Source: Diphasiastrum complanatum | Lineage: Eukaryota > Streptophyta > Lycopodiopsida > Lycopodiales > Lycopodiaceae | NCBI GenBank assembly: GCA_029204225.1 | Contig: CM055107.1 | Span: forward strand, 29,785,410 to 29,849,409 | DNA: 64,000 bases | Direction: 5' to 3' | In this document: piece after piece, positions 49,072 to 58,389 of the stretch | How the letters are laid out: each line of letters begins with the position of its first letter | How positions within the stretch are numbered: the first letter of the stretch is position 1 | Notes under the pieces: generated by a model | Told to the model about the DNA's origin: nothing | What the model saw: only the letters and a program-made list of their open reading frames with translations | The model's database searches: none | Program-made: the position numbers and the translations under genes

Positions 49072-52000
49072 TGAATCACATATTCATATTTGTATCTTTG
49101 TCCTTTTCCAGTAAATAGGCTTAACGCAATTTGTTATGCCATATTTTGTTATCTAATCAGTATGGCTTTTTACAGTTCGGTAGGGTTTTTTACAAATCAG
49201 TACAGTTTTTGTAGTTCAATTGGTTCCAGTCCAGTTCAGTAGCATTGTCTGCAGTTTAGGGTTTTTTCGATTCGCAGTGAATAGCTTGGTATCATAGTTC
49301 CTTGGAGCGATTGGGAAGGTGTCCATCTCTTCTAGTTTTTTCTCTCTGTAGATGCTCTCAATAGTTATTTTTCTCACTCTAGACTTAAATTGACTTTTTT
49401 CACCATAACTTTTGTGTTTGTGCTCAAACTTCAAATACCAAAAACCCTTAATTTTGAGTTTCGAAGGAAGTCATATTTTCAGTATTTCTATCAACAAAAG
49501 TTGGATATAATAATAGTTTTGGGAATGTAGGATCGAGGTGCACGGTGCACCTACAGAAGCAAATGTGACATAGATCGGACTTTCTTTGAGAGTTATTGCG
49601 AAATCAAGTTTGTGCAATGGATAGTATGTTTACATTGTAGAAGCATAGCGTTCCGGAATGCTCGTTCCGTAATGGTTCCTGGATCTCAGAGAGTTCGGGA
49701 TCGGAACACTACAATTTTTTTTTGTTTTTTTCTGGTTTTTTTGTTGGGATGGGAAATCCATTGTTTTTAGACTAGGATTCTATTATGAATCTTGTCCTAT
49801 TTGTCTACCTATTTCTATTGTGCTTGCTGCATTTGCCCACATCCACTCTATTACAGTTTGATTCATCACTTTTATGCTTGGGTCTCTAATAGGACCTGTA
49901 TCTCTCTCCATATCATGAAATTGTGTCTAGGAAAAATGTTGTACTTAATTCTGAACTCTATATGCATTGAATCTGATGCAAAAGTACCACGATGGTCAGA
50001 AAATACATTGTAGAATAAGAGGCTGAAATCTGACTACACTTTGAAGAAGATTAAGAATAGTATCCTGAAAGCAGAGATGTCTCAAACACATAGGTCTTCA
50101 ACCTAAAAAGGAAAAATGAGATATTTGAATTTCGCACCTCAGGAATGGGGAGTTGGTGTTGATAAGGAAACAAGGCATGAATACTGCTTTACAAACTAGG
50201 TGGAGGGGTAGCATATTCAATAGGGCGAGTAATCTTTTCATGTACTACAGAGCCCCGGATTCTGACACATAACAGAACTCTAAAAATTCCTCGGAAGTCT
50301 TATGAAAATGAATCTCCAACAAAGTGCACTGGAAATGGGGATTCGTGACTGTCAATTTTTTGTTTTACAGGACCTTGTTTGAAGAAGTTATTACAAAGTT
50401 AAACTTTGGTCAACTTCGCATATTCCTTTTCTTTTTCTGCAAGATGTTGTTTTAAATTCCCCATGGATCTCTGTATTCCATATTTAAAGATGGGCACTTT
50501 TAGGCTCGTCAATCAAAGCTTTTGGTAAAAAGATCTTGAAGGTCAAAGTTTTGTCAAAAAAGGGATATATTTTGCTTTTTGCAAACAAATTTAGTTTTGG
50601 TGCTTAGTGGATCGTCACATTCTCTGCTGACCAACAAGTGCAACAAACATTATGGCTCATGAAATGGATATCTCTATTTCAATTTTCAATTTGTGCATCA
50701 AAAAGGGCTTGCACGATAATGACAACTATACATGGTCATTGCTGCCAAGTTTTGGAGGTGATTTCAGGGTTTTTACCAGCTATGTTGCTTGCTGATTTGT
50801 ACAGTGATATTAGACAACAAATATTGACAACATATATTAGACAACATATATTGACATCAAGTGCCTACTTTTTGGAGGTATTCTCACAATTTCATGGCTC
50901 TTTTTGCATGTTGATATTTACAACTTATGTATACCACCTTCATTGCCATGGGTTTCTACATTGATTTTGCTTCATATATGTTGGCTAATTCCTTAGCATA
51001 AATTGCTGACATTTAGAGGGGTCATCTTTTCAACTTAATATATTAGTGCAGGTGTGCTTGAAGCTTTCTTACTTAGTGTACTATGATATTTTTCGTTACG
51101 ATCACTTCGTGCTTTATGCATTTGCCATAAGCGCTAGATTTGGCATTATAATGGGGACCAAAATCCTATTATTGTAATGGAGTACCTTATAATCATGAAC
51201 TGAGAAACTGGTTTGATGCACCAGAGAAGTTTGTTGGCATGTACTATTTGAATGATGCACAAAAAATATAAATCGCTGTTGCTCATTGTGTCTTGTAGCA
51301 TCTCTGGATGGTAGAAACCTATCAATATTATCTCATCCGTGATCAACCTCTCTAGCACTACAGACTCTCGTAATGTTCATTTCGACATACTTGATTGATT
51401 ATGGTTGTCATCACTTGATGAGTCCTCCTTCGTTCACTCAAATGAGATCATGCTTTGACATAGATCTTTCTAAGATCACGTCTATACTGATGATCTCATA
51501 GCTACGGTGGTCAGTCAGAGCTTGCCCTCACTACATACGTTTGTTGTAGCCACATCACTACCCCCAGCACAATCTTCTCTTTTGTCTATTATGGTTACTC
51601 TTGCACTACTACTCATGTTTATGCCCCTTCTAGTGCTATTCATATATCTCTTATTACTTCTTTGAAGTTGCTTCATGCTACTTACGTGTTGGTACCATTG
51701 GAGGATTTAGATGGTTTGTAGAATGGTTCATATGTTGTTGATGATCATGATATATGTTTTGTGCAATGGAAGTACTGGATCTGCATATATGTGATGGACC
51801 ACATGCTAGGGTAGTCAGAAAAGGTTGTATTTCATGAGTACCAGTCATTGTAGAGAGACCGATGATTTTCTAGATGAAGATAAGGTGCATACAGTTTCCT
51901 TTCTAAAGCAACCACCTCTTATATATGAGGGAGAGTCACATACGTTTGAAGAGTTGGATGGGGTACATGATATGGTTCAAATAGTAGATTCTACAAATCT

Positions 52001-55000
52001 AGAGCAAGTAGAGGAGGTTGCTCTAGTCGAGGTTCATATTTTATCATATTGATATAGCAAATGAGGGACATCATGTTCCTACTATTAATGGCGAGTTTGA
52101 CGCATATCAAATTTATGATTCACATCCATGCATAATTCAAACATGGCCATTGGTTTAATTTGTAGTAGAAGCAAAGGTTTATGTTCTTTTCAAAGTTACT
52201 ATACATGCTAGTATCCCAAAGGTATAGCAGCAAATGATTATACAACTTGATAAATCTCGCTAGGCTCTTTGTTCTATCTTGGGCACTATGGCTCCTTTCG
52301 CATTCATGAATCTACTTTTCTAATATTGTAGTAAGTAGGGTTAGCTTGGGTGCATCTGGCACATGGTCGACATTGTTGGTAAGGATGGTTTTCATGAGAC
52401 TCATTTTTTGAGTTCTCTAATGTTGCCCTTTGGCCTTTCCAAATTCAATAGTTCTTTGTATTTGAATGCTTGCTATTATGGGAGGAGATTCACTGCAACA
52501 GTTTCTTATGTGGGTAGATCTCTTCTGTATCACACCTTTTGGGCTCATTTGTATCCATTGGTATTGAGTGGTCTAGTTCCATGATGGTTACATACAGGGG
52601 TAGTCTATTTGCTTCAGCCATGGCTTTCCATTCATGTAACCATTGTTCAAGATTTAGGTGTGGTTTCCAGGTGATCTTTCCTTTGGGTCATTTGTTCTAG
52701 GCATTGGTGGTCTGTTTGGATTGCTTGTGCTCTTTTTGCATGTTGGTTCCTTGGGTCTTTCATGGTTTCTAGCATACTCTTCAAGTGGAGGCTTGGTCTA
52801 ACATAATTAATTTGAATATACTTGATAGTATGGTATATCTATTATGACATTCTAGTGACACTCTTAGTCTAGCAGGTTGGTGTGGGACATCCTTATTTGT
52901 AGCAAACCTCATAATTATGCATATATTTGTTGCTTTGAGTTGGCTAGATTAGTGTGGTGCTTATGTCTATGCATTAGAGCTCTTATGTCTATGCATTAGA
53001 GCTACAACATCATATTTCCTTCATATGGTGCTTTTGGATGGTTTTATATGGCACCATTGTTTGGTATAATACCTTACTCGTTGATCCACTACGTGGAAAA
53101 GTAGAGCTTACATTTAGTTGCAATATTTCTATTGATATGGAATTGGTCTTTCATCCACTTGGTGCTAGGATGTTTATATTGATGCTTTTTTATAACATTA
53201 TTGGTTCATTCGGATTGTCTACTATGTACATGTTTGGAGCAAATCTCACGAAGACATGTTTGGATGTCACCATTTGGCATCCTTGGGCCATTCAAGTAAC
53301 TTGATAGACTTGTTGTTTTTCATAATTGGGGTTTTGTGATACAACATGTTACTTTAAAGTATGTACTTTTGCGGAGGTTGTTACTACATGACGTTACTTT
53401 ATACGTCTACTAGTTGTCGTACATGTTGTTTTATACATGCCCACATTGAGGTTTTTCCAATGTGGGAGTGTTATGGACATCTTGTCCACATATTAGCAGT
53501 CTTTGTTATATGGACATCTATCCATATGAGTGATGCATATATTGGCCACACACCTTTCTTATTCATGTACATGGCTAAGGGCCCTTTTTATTCATTTTAT
53601 TTTCTTGTCTCTAGATGCTTTCAATTTAGGGCATTTATTGGATATAAATAGAAATAGAAAACACTCATTATTTAGCTTTGGGTATTGGTATTGCTTGAGC
53701 TCTACTAGGAGAACACATTGCTAGTTCTTGTAGGGGCTTACACTTAATCTATTTATGACTTGTATCGTTGGAGAATTTAGAAGTCTATCATAATGAAAAT
53801 CGACATCTATTTTTTACTAGAGTTTGAAAATGCTCGATCTAGTCTTGACTATTGCCCATTTGGTGTTGAGTTTGATGTCTAGACCTTCATATTTGATAAA
53901 TTTTGTACAAGAAATTTTCCTCAATGGGTCGAAGGGATGAAGCCAAGTGATGTACATATTTGCATGGGTGTTAGGGTGTGGTTTATTTCCAATGATAAGT
54001 CTCCAACTCCATAGCCACACTTTGGCATGTTCAAAACTTTGTTGTGGGCTTTGTTCAAAAAATGGAAGTAGGTGGTAATTTGACACATACCACTAAGAGA
54101 ACACATTGTTCACATCAACTAGTGACCATGACAAGTGTAGAGATGCCACATCTAATCTCTTAATTGCCGTTTTGAAAGAAAAGTAGGATCACAAATTTGA
54201 AAATCTATAGAAGCAAGAACAAATTCTACATAAAAATCAGGTTCTTTTCGTTAGTAATGATTATGTTCTTTCATTACGTTGATAGGATCTAGTGCTGCTA
54301 AGATGAGAAACCTTACAAGATAGAATATGAAATTTGGAGCTTACTTCGGTGAGCGAGCAATTGAAATTAAAAAAAGCTCTGTGTAAGCTTCCAAGGAAAA
54401 TTGGTACATGGGATCGATTAGAACAAGATCAAGTAGGAGAAAATATAGTAGTGATGCTCGTTCAGCACATGGCTTGTAAGCTGCACTGGCTACCTCGATA
54501 CTTTTTGCCGTTACTTCTGCAATCTCCAAGGACACCTTTACCTGATGGTTCAATATATGGTGATTTTAGAATAATGCCATTGCAAATCCACATGTTGGAG
54601 GATCCTTTTAGCGAATCTTAGAGCTAGCAAGTTGTATGGCTTTCAAAAAAGAAAATTTAGATGTACTCTTAAGATTGAAGCTAATTATTGATTAAATTGT
54701 GCAAACATAAAAACACTCACTCTTAGTGAGAGTTTGTGTACTGGTTTGGAGATTAAGGCTGAAATTTTGGTATTGACAAGACCCAAAATATTTTTGATGA
54801 TTGCTAACGTTAATTGTATCATTAGAGTTGTAAAGGTGCAAGGAGAAAATTTGATGGTGGATTAGAATCTAAGTCTATTTACAAGCTTAAGTATAAATTC
54901 GATGGTTTGCTTGACAAGCATAAAACATGTCTTGTAGTTTGAAAATACATTTAGAAGGAACACATTGGTGATATAAAAACTATTGCTCTTGTTGTTAACA

Positions 55001-56848
55001 TGAATACCATTCGTTGTGTTTTGGCTATAGCATCCCATTTTGATTGGCATATTGCTCAAATGGATGTTGAAGGTACGTTTTTGAAAAAGAAGTTTACACA
55101 TCTCAACCTCAAGGCTTTATCATAAAAGGCAAAGATCATCTTGTTTGTAAACTCAAGGAAGCATTATATTAAAGGAACCCCCAAGGGCTTGGTACTCACG
55201 TATTGAAGAAAGCTCTCTAGATTCAATTTCTTGAAAAGCAAACGTGTGATACTAATCTTTGTTACTTATCATTAAGGGGGAGTATTAAAAGTTATAATGC
55301 TAAGTTGATAGCCCTTAATGAGACCTTTGTATTAATGTATACAAAGTATGTCTCTTCCTTCACACCCTTCCACTCTCTAACAACTCATCAATTGTGAATG
55401 ATGATTGTTTGCATTACATGATACAATTCTAGATGTCGTAGTCTCATCTCTATTCTTTCTGACCACAAGTTTATAGAGCTTGTTATAGCAAAGTTCTCAG
55501 TATTCGAGAAAGTCTTTCCATAAACATAGATGGACTCTAGATGTTAGACTAGTTACAAGCATATTATTGACAACTCCTTCATACTCGGGCCCTTAGGAAA
55601 CATAGAATTTGGGAAATTGTGGCCCTTGTTGATTTCTATTATTTATTGTTGTTGTTAAGGGTTATTTGACCATCATTGAGCCCCTACATGTAATGCACAA
55701 CTTTTAACCTGATTTGCGCTCTAAATCAATATGTTGGGCCTTAAGGTTTTATTAGAAGTTGATGGTTGAAAGACTAATTGATATGCTTCAAATTAGTCTA
55801 AAAATCACTTCAACTTGTAAAGATTTACCTAAATATTTGTAGTATTTTCTATCTTTGTTATATTGTTGTTTTGCTCATAACTTGGTATCAAAGCAATTTT
55901 TCGTCAAAGAGAGTTCGGGCATCACTTTTTAATTTCTAATGGTGGTAACCAATCAAGGGGTAAGAAGGGTTTAGGGACAAAGAAAAGGAGCTTTGACGTA
56001 ATTGCAATATAAGCTCTCATTTCATGTGCATAAATTGAACTTGCCACCTTTGGTTGTTGGTGTGAGCCTTACGTTTGGTTGTTTCACATCAGAGCTTCAT
56101 ATTGAGTTTTTAGATTCGAGTCAGGGTGCTATAGGGTTTGAGGTTGAAGTCGAGGCTGCTGAAAAAATAATAGCTTAACTGTTACTATTACATAAAAACT
56201 GTCATCACTAATAGGAACCATCCCTTGACTTTTTACTATCATTTGATTTGCCTTAGCCAAAGTATGAAAACTGCAAGATCTTCTGGTTTCTAGTGTTCGA
56301 AGTAGTTACCCAAAGGTACCCTTAGAACGATTCATTGTATACAGAACCAACAATGCCAATCAAGAGCATATTGAAGAAGCTTCATTATTCTTCAAATTTC
56401 ACTAGATGAATTTTTCTAAAGATATGTATTCTCACACCACATAAGAAGACACACGAAATAAATATAACATGTAAAGACGTAGCAAACTCGTAGAGGTAGA
56501 AGTAAAGCTCTTCATTTATCCTTGCATATTCTATCAATCGTCAACACTTTTGTAAACTTTTATTTCAAAGACAACTTCTCAATTCATGAGAAAATAAGCA
56601 TTTTGATTATTTTCTTGTAAGTCATTTTTGAATGAGATATAAATGTAGAGAACAGCATTAGTGTACAAGATAAAATGATTGTAGAGTGCCTCTACTTAGT
56701 AAAGTGTGCAAACCGTTTGCCATGTTTCCTTTGACTTGTCCAGAGTTTGAATCAACTCAAGATTTTCTAGCAAAGGACCCTTAGTTGTCGAAAGCAGCCT
56801 TAAAATATTGTCTTCACATTCTGCTTGTGTCCTTTTTCCAGTTGTAAC
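26009..56848 (-). CDS. Axonemal dynein heavy chain, C-terminal 886 residues (13 exons)
   Basis: Thirteen minus-strand exons join in correct phase with GT/AG borders: 56714-56848, 54345-54541, 43238-43352, 42784-42969, 42409-42549, 42136-42274, 41759-41880, 41387-41587, 28443-28634, 27900-28343, 27405-27637, 26915-27233 and 26009-26245. They total 2,661 nt including TAA, with no internal stop. The protein covers the end of the motor: the AAA5-AAA6 region (LVLIDPMYQFSL, RGLFEKHK, EWQFFLRGG, LGQGQGP, LANCHL, EPPKGLRANLL) and the C-terminal domain (CYPSLKPLGPW, GIYVKGLYLEGAGW, DHWIKRGTALL). Dynein heavy chains use ATP to slide axonemal doublets in cilia and flagella. The ending resembles a two-headed inner-arm (DNAH2-like) chain, but class assignment is tentative. 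The N-terminal ~80% lies beyond the window or its right-hand repeats. Confidence 0.93.
26915..27233 (-). CDS. Dynein exon L (C-terminal domain)
   Basis: 319 nt, acceptor tgtacag, donor gtgagt. Encodes YPSLKPLGPWTRDLLQRISD, VVYWLAGFTYPADFLTAVLQ and DGIYVKGLYLEGAGWD, the core of the dynein C-terminal domain. Confidence 0.95.
27405..27637 (-). CDS. Dynein exon K
   Basis: 233 nt, acceptor gatcaagcag, donor gtcagt. Reads IPEPFDLADI, LFQEIERYNILLKQMRESCL and EARVPQAWLK. Lys is split AA|G with exon L. Confidence 0.93.
27900..28343 (-). CDS. Dynein exon J
   Basis: 148 codons, the longest exon; acceptor gttgtcag, donor gttccc. Contains ALKFLISEANYGGRVTDELD and RRVLASYLNQFY, the 'NYGGRVTD..DRR' motif in the transition to the C-terminal domain, then FGQHSNADIASQ. 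Confidence 0.94.
28443..28634 (-). CDS. Dynein exon I
   Basis: 64 codons, acceptor ttgttgcag, donor gtacat. Begins GLRANLLRLY, which completes the canonical EPPKGLRANLL across the giant intron. Continues with YQKLFFALAYFHGVLLERRK and GLNIPYDFNDTDFQ. Confidence 0.94.
29292..29346. repeat. Imperfect 22-bp hairpin in the dynein intron
   Basis: Arms 29292-29313 and 29325-29346 are complementary with two mismatches, around an 11-nt loop. The perfect inner part is tttgaaacgggtt and its complement. Confidence 0.85.
30561..31781 (+). repeat. 5' LTR of E1
   Basis: 1,221 bp, TG...CA. Starts with a cluster of GGCGCC palindromes, has a G14 run at about 30884-30897, a 36-bp tandem duplication near 31190-31265 and an AATAAA at 31069-31074 that could be the element's polyadenylation signal. 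Confidence 0.93.
31784..31796 (+). promoter_or_regulatory. Primer binding site of E1
   Basis: TGGTATCAGAGCC, two bases after the LTR, complementary to initiator tRNA-Met. The same site follows LTR2 at 34577-34589. Confidence 0.92.
31871..32246 (+). repeat. Array of five short stem-loops in the E1 leader
   Basis: Five segments (31871-31892, 31946-31969, 32027-32051, 32117-32144, 32224-32246) each begin GTGCTGC (ATGCTGC in the fourth) and end AAGCAC. They can pair GTGCT with AGCAC around loops of 12-18 nt. Start-to-start spacing is 75-107 nt, and several are preceded by gatgag/tgaggcaa. All five recur in E2. Confidence 0.8.
33333..34574 (+). repeat. 5' LTR of E2
   Basis: 1,242 bp, TGTTGTAAAG...CGCTACA, near-identical to the other full LTRs. 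The GGCGCC cluster at its start is longer than in LTR1, and the G run is shorter. Confidence 0.94.
34665..35050 (+). repeat. Five stem-loops in the E2 leader
   Basis: Copies at 34665-34686, 34740-34763, 34821-34845, 34911-34938 and 35028-35050 reproduce those of E1. GTGCT/AGCAC stems are kept while the intervening sequence differs slightly. Confidence 0.8.
35331..35830 (+). repeat. Tandem duplication of ~245 bp in the E2 interior
   Basis: The segment starting 'agaatctgtg.ggcggattt' at about 35329 recurs from about 35580 with small differences. E1 has a single copy (about 32525-32770), so the duplication is specific to E2. Confidence 0.8.
37165..39625 (+). repeat. 3' LTR of E2, interrupted by solo LTR E3
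   Basis: Positions 1-1057 of the LTR are at 37165-38221, and the last 181 bp are at 39445-39625. The GGGAC at the break is duplicated (38217-38221 and 39440-39444). Confidence 0.93.
38222..39439 (-). mobile_element. Inverted solo LTR E3
   Basis: 1,218 bp, the reverse complement of the family LTR from its CTACA end (38222) to its TGTTGTAAAG start (39439). GGGAC duplications on both sides prove a separate insertion. A solo LTR arises when the two LTRs of an inserted element recombine. It lies in the same orientation as the dynein gene. Confidence 0.94.
40410..40852 (+). repeat. 3' LTR of E1 with internal deletion
   Basis: 443 bp. The first ~45 bp (through the first GGCGCC) are joined to the last ~400 bp at a shared 'ggc'. 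Ends CTACA, followed by AGAGG. Confidence 0.92.
41387..41587 (-). CDS. Dynein exon H
   Basis: 67 codons, acceptor gatggcag, donor gttaaa. Reads GGWVFLANCHLMTRWLPELD, then FRLWLSSAPSSDFPIAILQR and KMTAEPPK. The family has LQNCHL; here LANCHL. The exon is followed by the 12.75-kb intron. Confidence 0.94.
41759..41880 (-). CDS. Dynein exon G
   Basis: 122 nt, acceptor catcacag, donor gtgaga. Encodes VDPTTGLRQFAVSKGVANRF and ALGQGQGPVAIKLIDEA, the AAA6 'LGQGQGP.A' signature. Confidence 0.94.
42136..42274 (-). CDS. Dynein exon F
   Basis: 139 nt, acceptor tacccag, donor gtaggt. Reads DRLIFATSSYVANVLGQKFI, then SSPISPLLFILSAG, the start of AAA6 with the 'PL.FILS.G' strand before the split glycine codon. 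Confidence 0.93.
42409..42549 (-). CDS. Dynein exon E
   Basis: 47 codons, donor gtaatt. WEQWYKSPEPEAIELPGDWE followed by RMIILRCFRQ, the 'W..WY..PEP..LP..W...Q.MI.LRC.R' region before AAA6. The usual Pro of 'LRPDR' is Gln here (RQDR). Confidence 0.93.
42784..42969 (-). CDS. Dynein exon D
   Basis: 62 codons, acceptor attttcag, donor gtacgt. Contains ICSKILQASNVMTNDEWQFF and LRGG, then HWISEQAWDDATELSKNLPH. Matches the conserved 'EW.FFLRGG' segment. Confidence 0.93.
43238..43352 (-). CDS. Dynein exon C
   Basis: 115 nt between acceptor atctgcag and donor gttgag. Encodes SENLAERIKGLIDFHTYAVY and KYTSRGLFEKHKLLLSLQ. Its one-base start phase fits exon B across an 11-kb intron. Confidence 0.93.
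43610..44660 (+). pseudogene. hAT-type transposase C-terminal relic
   Basis: In shifting plus-strand frames the sequence reads SACEWNWST, stop, ALYHMKKRNML, and then RLVFVNTNERMLRR. These match the hAT dimerisation region 'S.CERNWS...H.K.RN.L....L..V..N.R'. An acidic, glycine/arginine-rich tail (DDEGSEEGEELGDDYLEEEW) follows, as in several plant hAT proteins. The catalytic N-terminal half is absent and multiple stops are present. Confidence 0.6.
44503..44527. repeat. Poly-G run
   Basis: A G tract of more than 20 bases inside the hAT relic tail. Confidence 0.9.
44716..44758. repeat. (AG)n microsatellite
   Basis: About 21 AG units, about 70 bp beyond the LINE ORF2 stop codon. Confidence 0.95.
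44830..45498 (-). pseudogene. LINE ORF2 C-terminal region with zinc motif and PIP-box
   Basis: An open block of 222 codons. RICQCCSLQEIKDEFHFIFRC fits the CxxC...H...C element seen at LINE ORF2 C-termini. The tail carries QSHITHFF, which fits the PCNA-interacting pattern Qxx[ILM]xx[FY][FY], followed by basic QKRDR. A second, weaker ITQFF lies at the extreme C-terminus. Confidence 0.75.
45473..47481 (-). pseudogene. LINE endonuclease C-terminus and reverse transcriptase
   Basis: HSVVDYFIGSPALI and ISNHSLLLLSLG (about 47300-47420) end the endonuclease. RT blocks follow: KATDVDLLSMDFLKLVAHII, WCTNLLHPILKVGDPLIVDN and QAGFRAGYSTAD. About 46300 the text passes from YCCFVD directly to CPLSPTLFALYIDGLLG, so the segment with the rest of motif A and motif B is deleted. 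YADD (LLYADDVILLSRS, 46201-46230) and GLMVNIGKTKVMVFNT remain. Confidence 0.85.
47694..48960 (-). pseudogene. LINE ORF1-like protein joined to endonuclease start
   Basis: The frame begins MGPRNKRGGGSSPH at 48960, with heptad-rich stretches (IRQEIIGLKRQLHLFELENG). It shifts near 48500 into KKISSLDKQVEETKTWAARL, a coiled coil, then NIRVRGIPDGDKPIEEAKDL and FMDDDLTHTQWQARKQ, typical of ORF1p RNA-binding domains. Without a stop it runs on into HIGFWNCNGI and CDILLLTKTHE, the first endonuclease motifs. ORF1 and ORF2 are normally separate, so a deletion at the junction is likely. Confidence 0.75.
49021..49067. repeat. (AG)n microsatellite
   Basis: About 23 AG units, about 60 bp upstream of the LINE ORF1 start. 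Confidence 0.95.
49068..54344. other. Unassigned intronic sequence, probably decayed retroelements
   Basis: No dynein exon is expected here because exon phases are continuous across it. A PBS-like TTGGTATCATAG occurs at about 49290. Around 52380-52450 a plus-strand frame reads KDGFHETHF then LMLPFGLSKFNSS, faintly recalling the gypsy RT 'KT.F...VMPFGL.NAP'. Nothing else was recognised. Confidence 0.4.
54345..54541 (-). CDS. Dynein exon B
   Basis: 197 nt, acceptor accatcag, donor gtaagc. Encodes ERASLLYFLLLDLVLIDPMY and QFSLEAYTELF, the invariant 'LYF...L..I.PMYQFSL' block. It ends with AA, completed to Lys by the G that opens exon C. Confidence 0.92.
54850..55282 (+). pseudogene. copia RT relic (element D)
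   Basis: Broken plus-strand frames read SIYKLKYKFDGLLDKHK, NTIRCVLAIASHFDWHIAQM and DVEGTFLKK, matching the copia RT start (usual [25 protein letters not shown]). A purine tract aagggggag at 55274-55282 follows after a deletion of most of RT and RNase H. Confidence 0.75.
55283..55877 (+). repeat. Candidate LTR of copia D
   Basis: Starts TATTAAAAG right after the purine tract (TG changed to TA) and ends in CA at 55876-55877. Five bases later a PBS begins. It is thus bounded by 3'-end signals on its left and 5'-end signals on its right. Confidence 0.55.
55883..55894 (+). promoter_or_regulatory. Primer binding site downstream of the copia D LTR
   Basis: TGGTATCAAAGC, the same variant used by copia B. 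No gag was recognised after it before dynein exon A at 56,714. Confidence 0.6.
56714..56848 (-). CDS. Dynein exon A (first in window)
   Basis: 45 codons, phase 0 at both ends; acceptor gcgtag, donor gtttgc. Reads CEDNILRLLSTTKGPLLENL and LIQTLDKSKETW, the conserved 'LEDxIL..LS...LI..L..SK' stretch that follows AAA5 in heavy chains. The preceding exon was not found. Confidence 0.82.
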
Positions 56849-58300
56849 CTACGCATACATTATTAAGGAGTATAAATTTCTAAATGCTAGTTACCTTATG
56901 AAATGGTTTACGCATGTACAGAGGTGCATAAATGTTAATTAATAGTTATGATAGTTTATGAGTTTCATATGTAGATACTATGGGGGTGGAATGATGAAGC
57001 AGGCATACATCAAGGTAACTGAGCTTTACTCTTGAAAGACGACTTGTAGCTATAGGTACCTCACGGTGGCAGTAGGCTCCTCAGGACCTTTAATGAATGA
57101 AATCTCCAAACCTTAAAGTTCCATAAGATCTCGTGGCTACACTCATCTGAGAACATGTGCCACGAGTGTACAATATAACTTTGGAATGTTTAGGCCAGAG
57201 GGGATGGGCTTTCAAGCATTAATGACTATAACATTGTATGGGTCTCCGTCCTTGAGGCTAAACAACTAGCTAATATAGAAGCAACGGGAGGATGGTGAGA
57301 GAGGAATTTGGCTTAAGTTCAAGTGCTTGGGTAACACTGTGTCCCAAAGCTTTAAAGTGAGTATCAGATTATAATATCACCTTTTCTACATAGTGTGTAT
57401 TCAAGGTGTCCCAAAACTCTTTAATTTAGTCAAGTTTCTTCAAGAGGAACCATTTTTTTGCATCACAAACTTTTGAGTATCTATGAAAGCTTCATATTGC
57501 CATTCTAGCTGCCTCAACCTCAGCGAGCTTCTTCCTAGTATACCTCGCATTGAAGTGAAAAAATTAGGTGGTGGTGTGTCATAGTAGATCGTAAATGCAT
57601 TGATCATGGAAGACATCATCTTGAGCAATGCTAGCCTAATGCTAAATTTAGTATGACGCTAGATCTGACGTTATATGATTGCATTCAAATGATAGTTAAA
57701 TGAAACACATTAAACCAACCCTTTTAATGGGGCAAAATATATCCCCAACTAGGGAAATGCCTTGAGGAAACAATTTAGGGAAATGTGCCGGGGAAGCATT
57801 TCCCATATGGGGAGATCCATTTTCCCATAACAGAAGGCATATCATTTTTTCAAGGCCAAATTTGACCTTCGTTAGTGATTTCTAGGAGTCTCGTTGGCTT
57901 TATTTCAACGTCATTCCTCTTCTCGATTTCTCCCTCTCTCTTCCACAAGCATTGTCAAGCGATGTTGTGATTACCTTGCATTACTATGCCCTTGTGAAGA
58001 TGTGGCATTTCTCCGTTTCCCTTATGCCATTTCTCATTATCGTTTCTTGTTTCCCTGGGGGTTTGTGTTTCCTGATGGGAAATGTTTCCCAAAACTATGA
58101 TTTAGATAATAATTCTGTACTTGGATAAGTAACTTTGACGACCAAAAGGGAACACAATGAGATCACGAAGTAATTAATGCTATGAGGTGAAGGAGTTATG
58201 GAATCGGCTCATTACATTCGCCGCATCCGTTCTTTTATTCTTTATTATGCATAAGCAGCGGGCCCTTTTTAGTCATGTACTGCCTTGGGCCCTATTTGGT
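56849..58300. other. No gene recognised upstream of dynein exon A
   Basis: I looked for the preceding dynein exon on the minus strand and did not find its expected 'PELE..R..L' type sequence. Short open frames (for example 57440-57628 minus) match nothing known. The preceding intron must be at least this long. Confidence 0.5.
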
Positions 58301-58389
58301 CACGTTTTTAGGACTTGGTCATATTGGGATCCTCCTATTGGGGGGGCGCACTTTTGCTACTCCACCTCCCGGGTTTTTCCCAATTTCAC

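Larger units (their letters stand above)
43353..54344 (-). other. 10,992-bp dynein intron B-C
   Basis: Donor gtaagc, acceptor atctgcag; the interrupted Lys codon proves exons B and C are neighbours. It contains a hAT transposase relic, an antisense (GA)n tract, a 4.1-kb LINE and about 5 kb (49,068-54,344) of unassigned, probably retroelement-derived sequence. Confidence 0.88.

Noticed and set aside
51825-52052. Endogenous pararetrovirus or gag fragment
   Set aside because: The acidic frame resembles no family convincingly. No movement protein, coat or RT motif is nearby on the same strand.
57440-57628. Upstream dynein exon
   Set aside because: The minus-strand frame (SLRLRQLEWQYEAF...) does not match the expected AAA5 sequence preceding exon A and lacks suitable splice borders.
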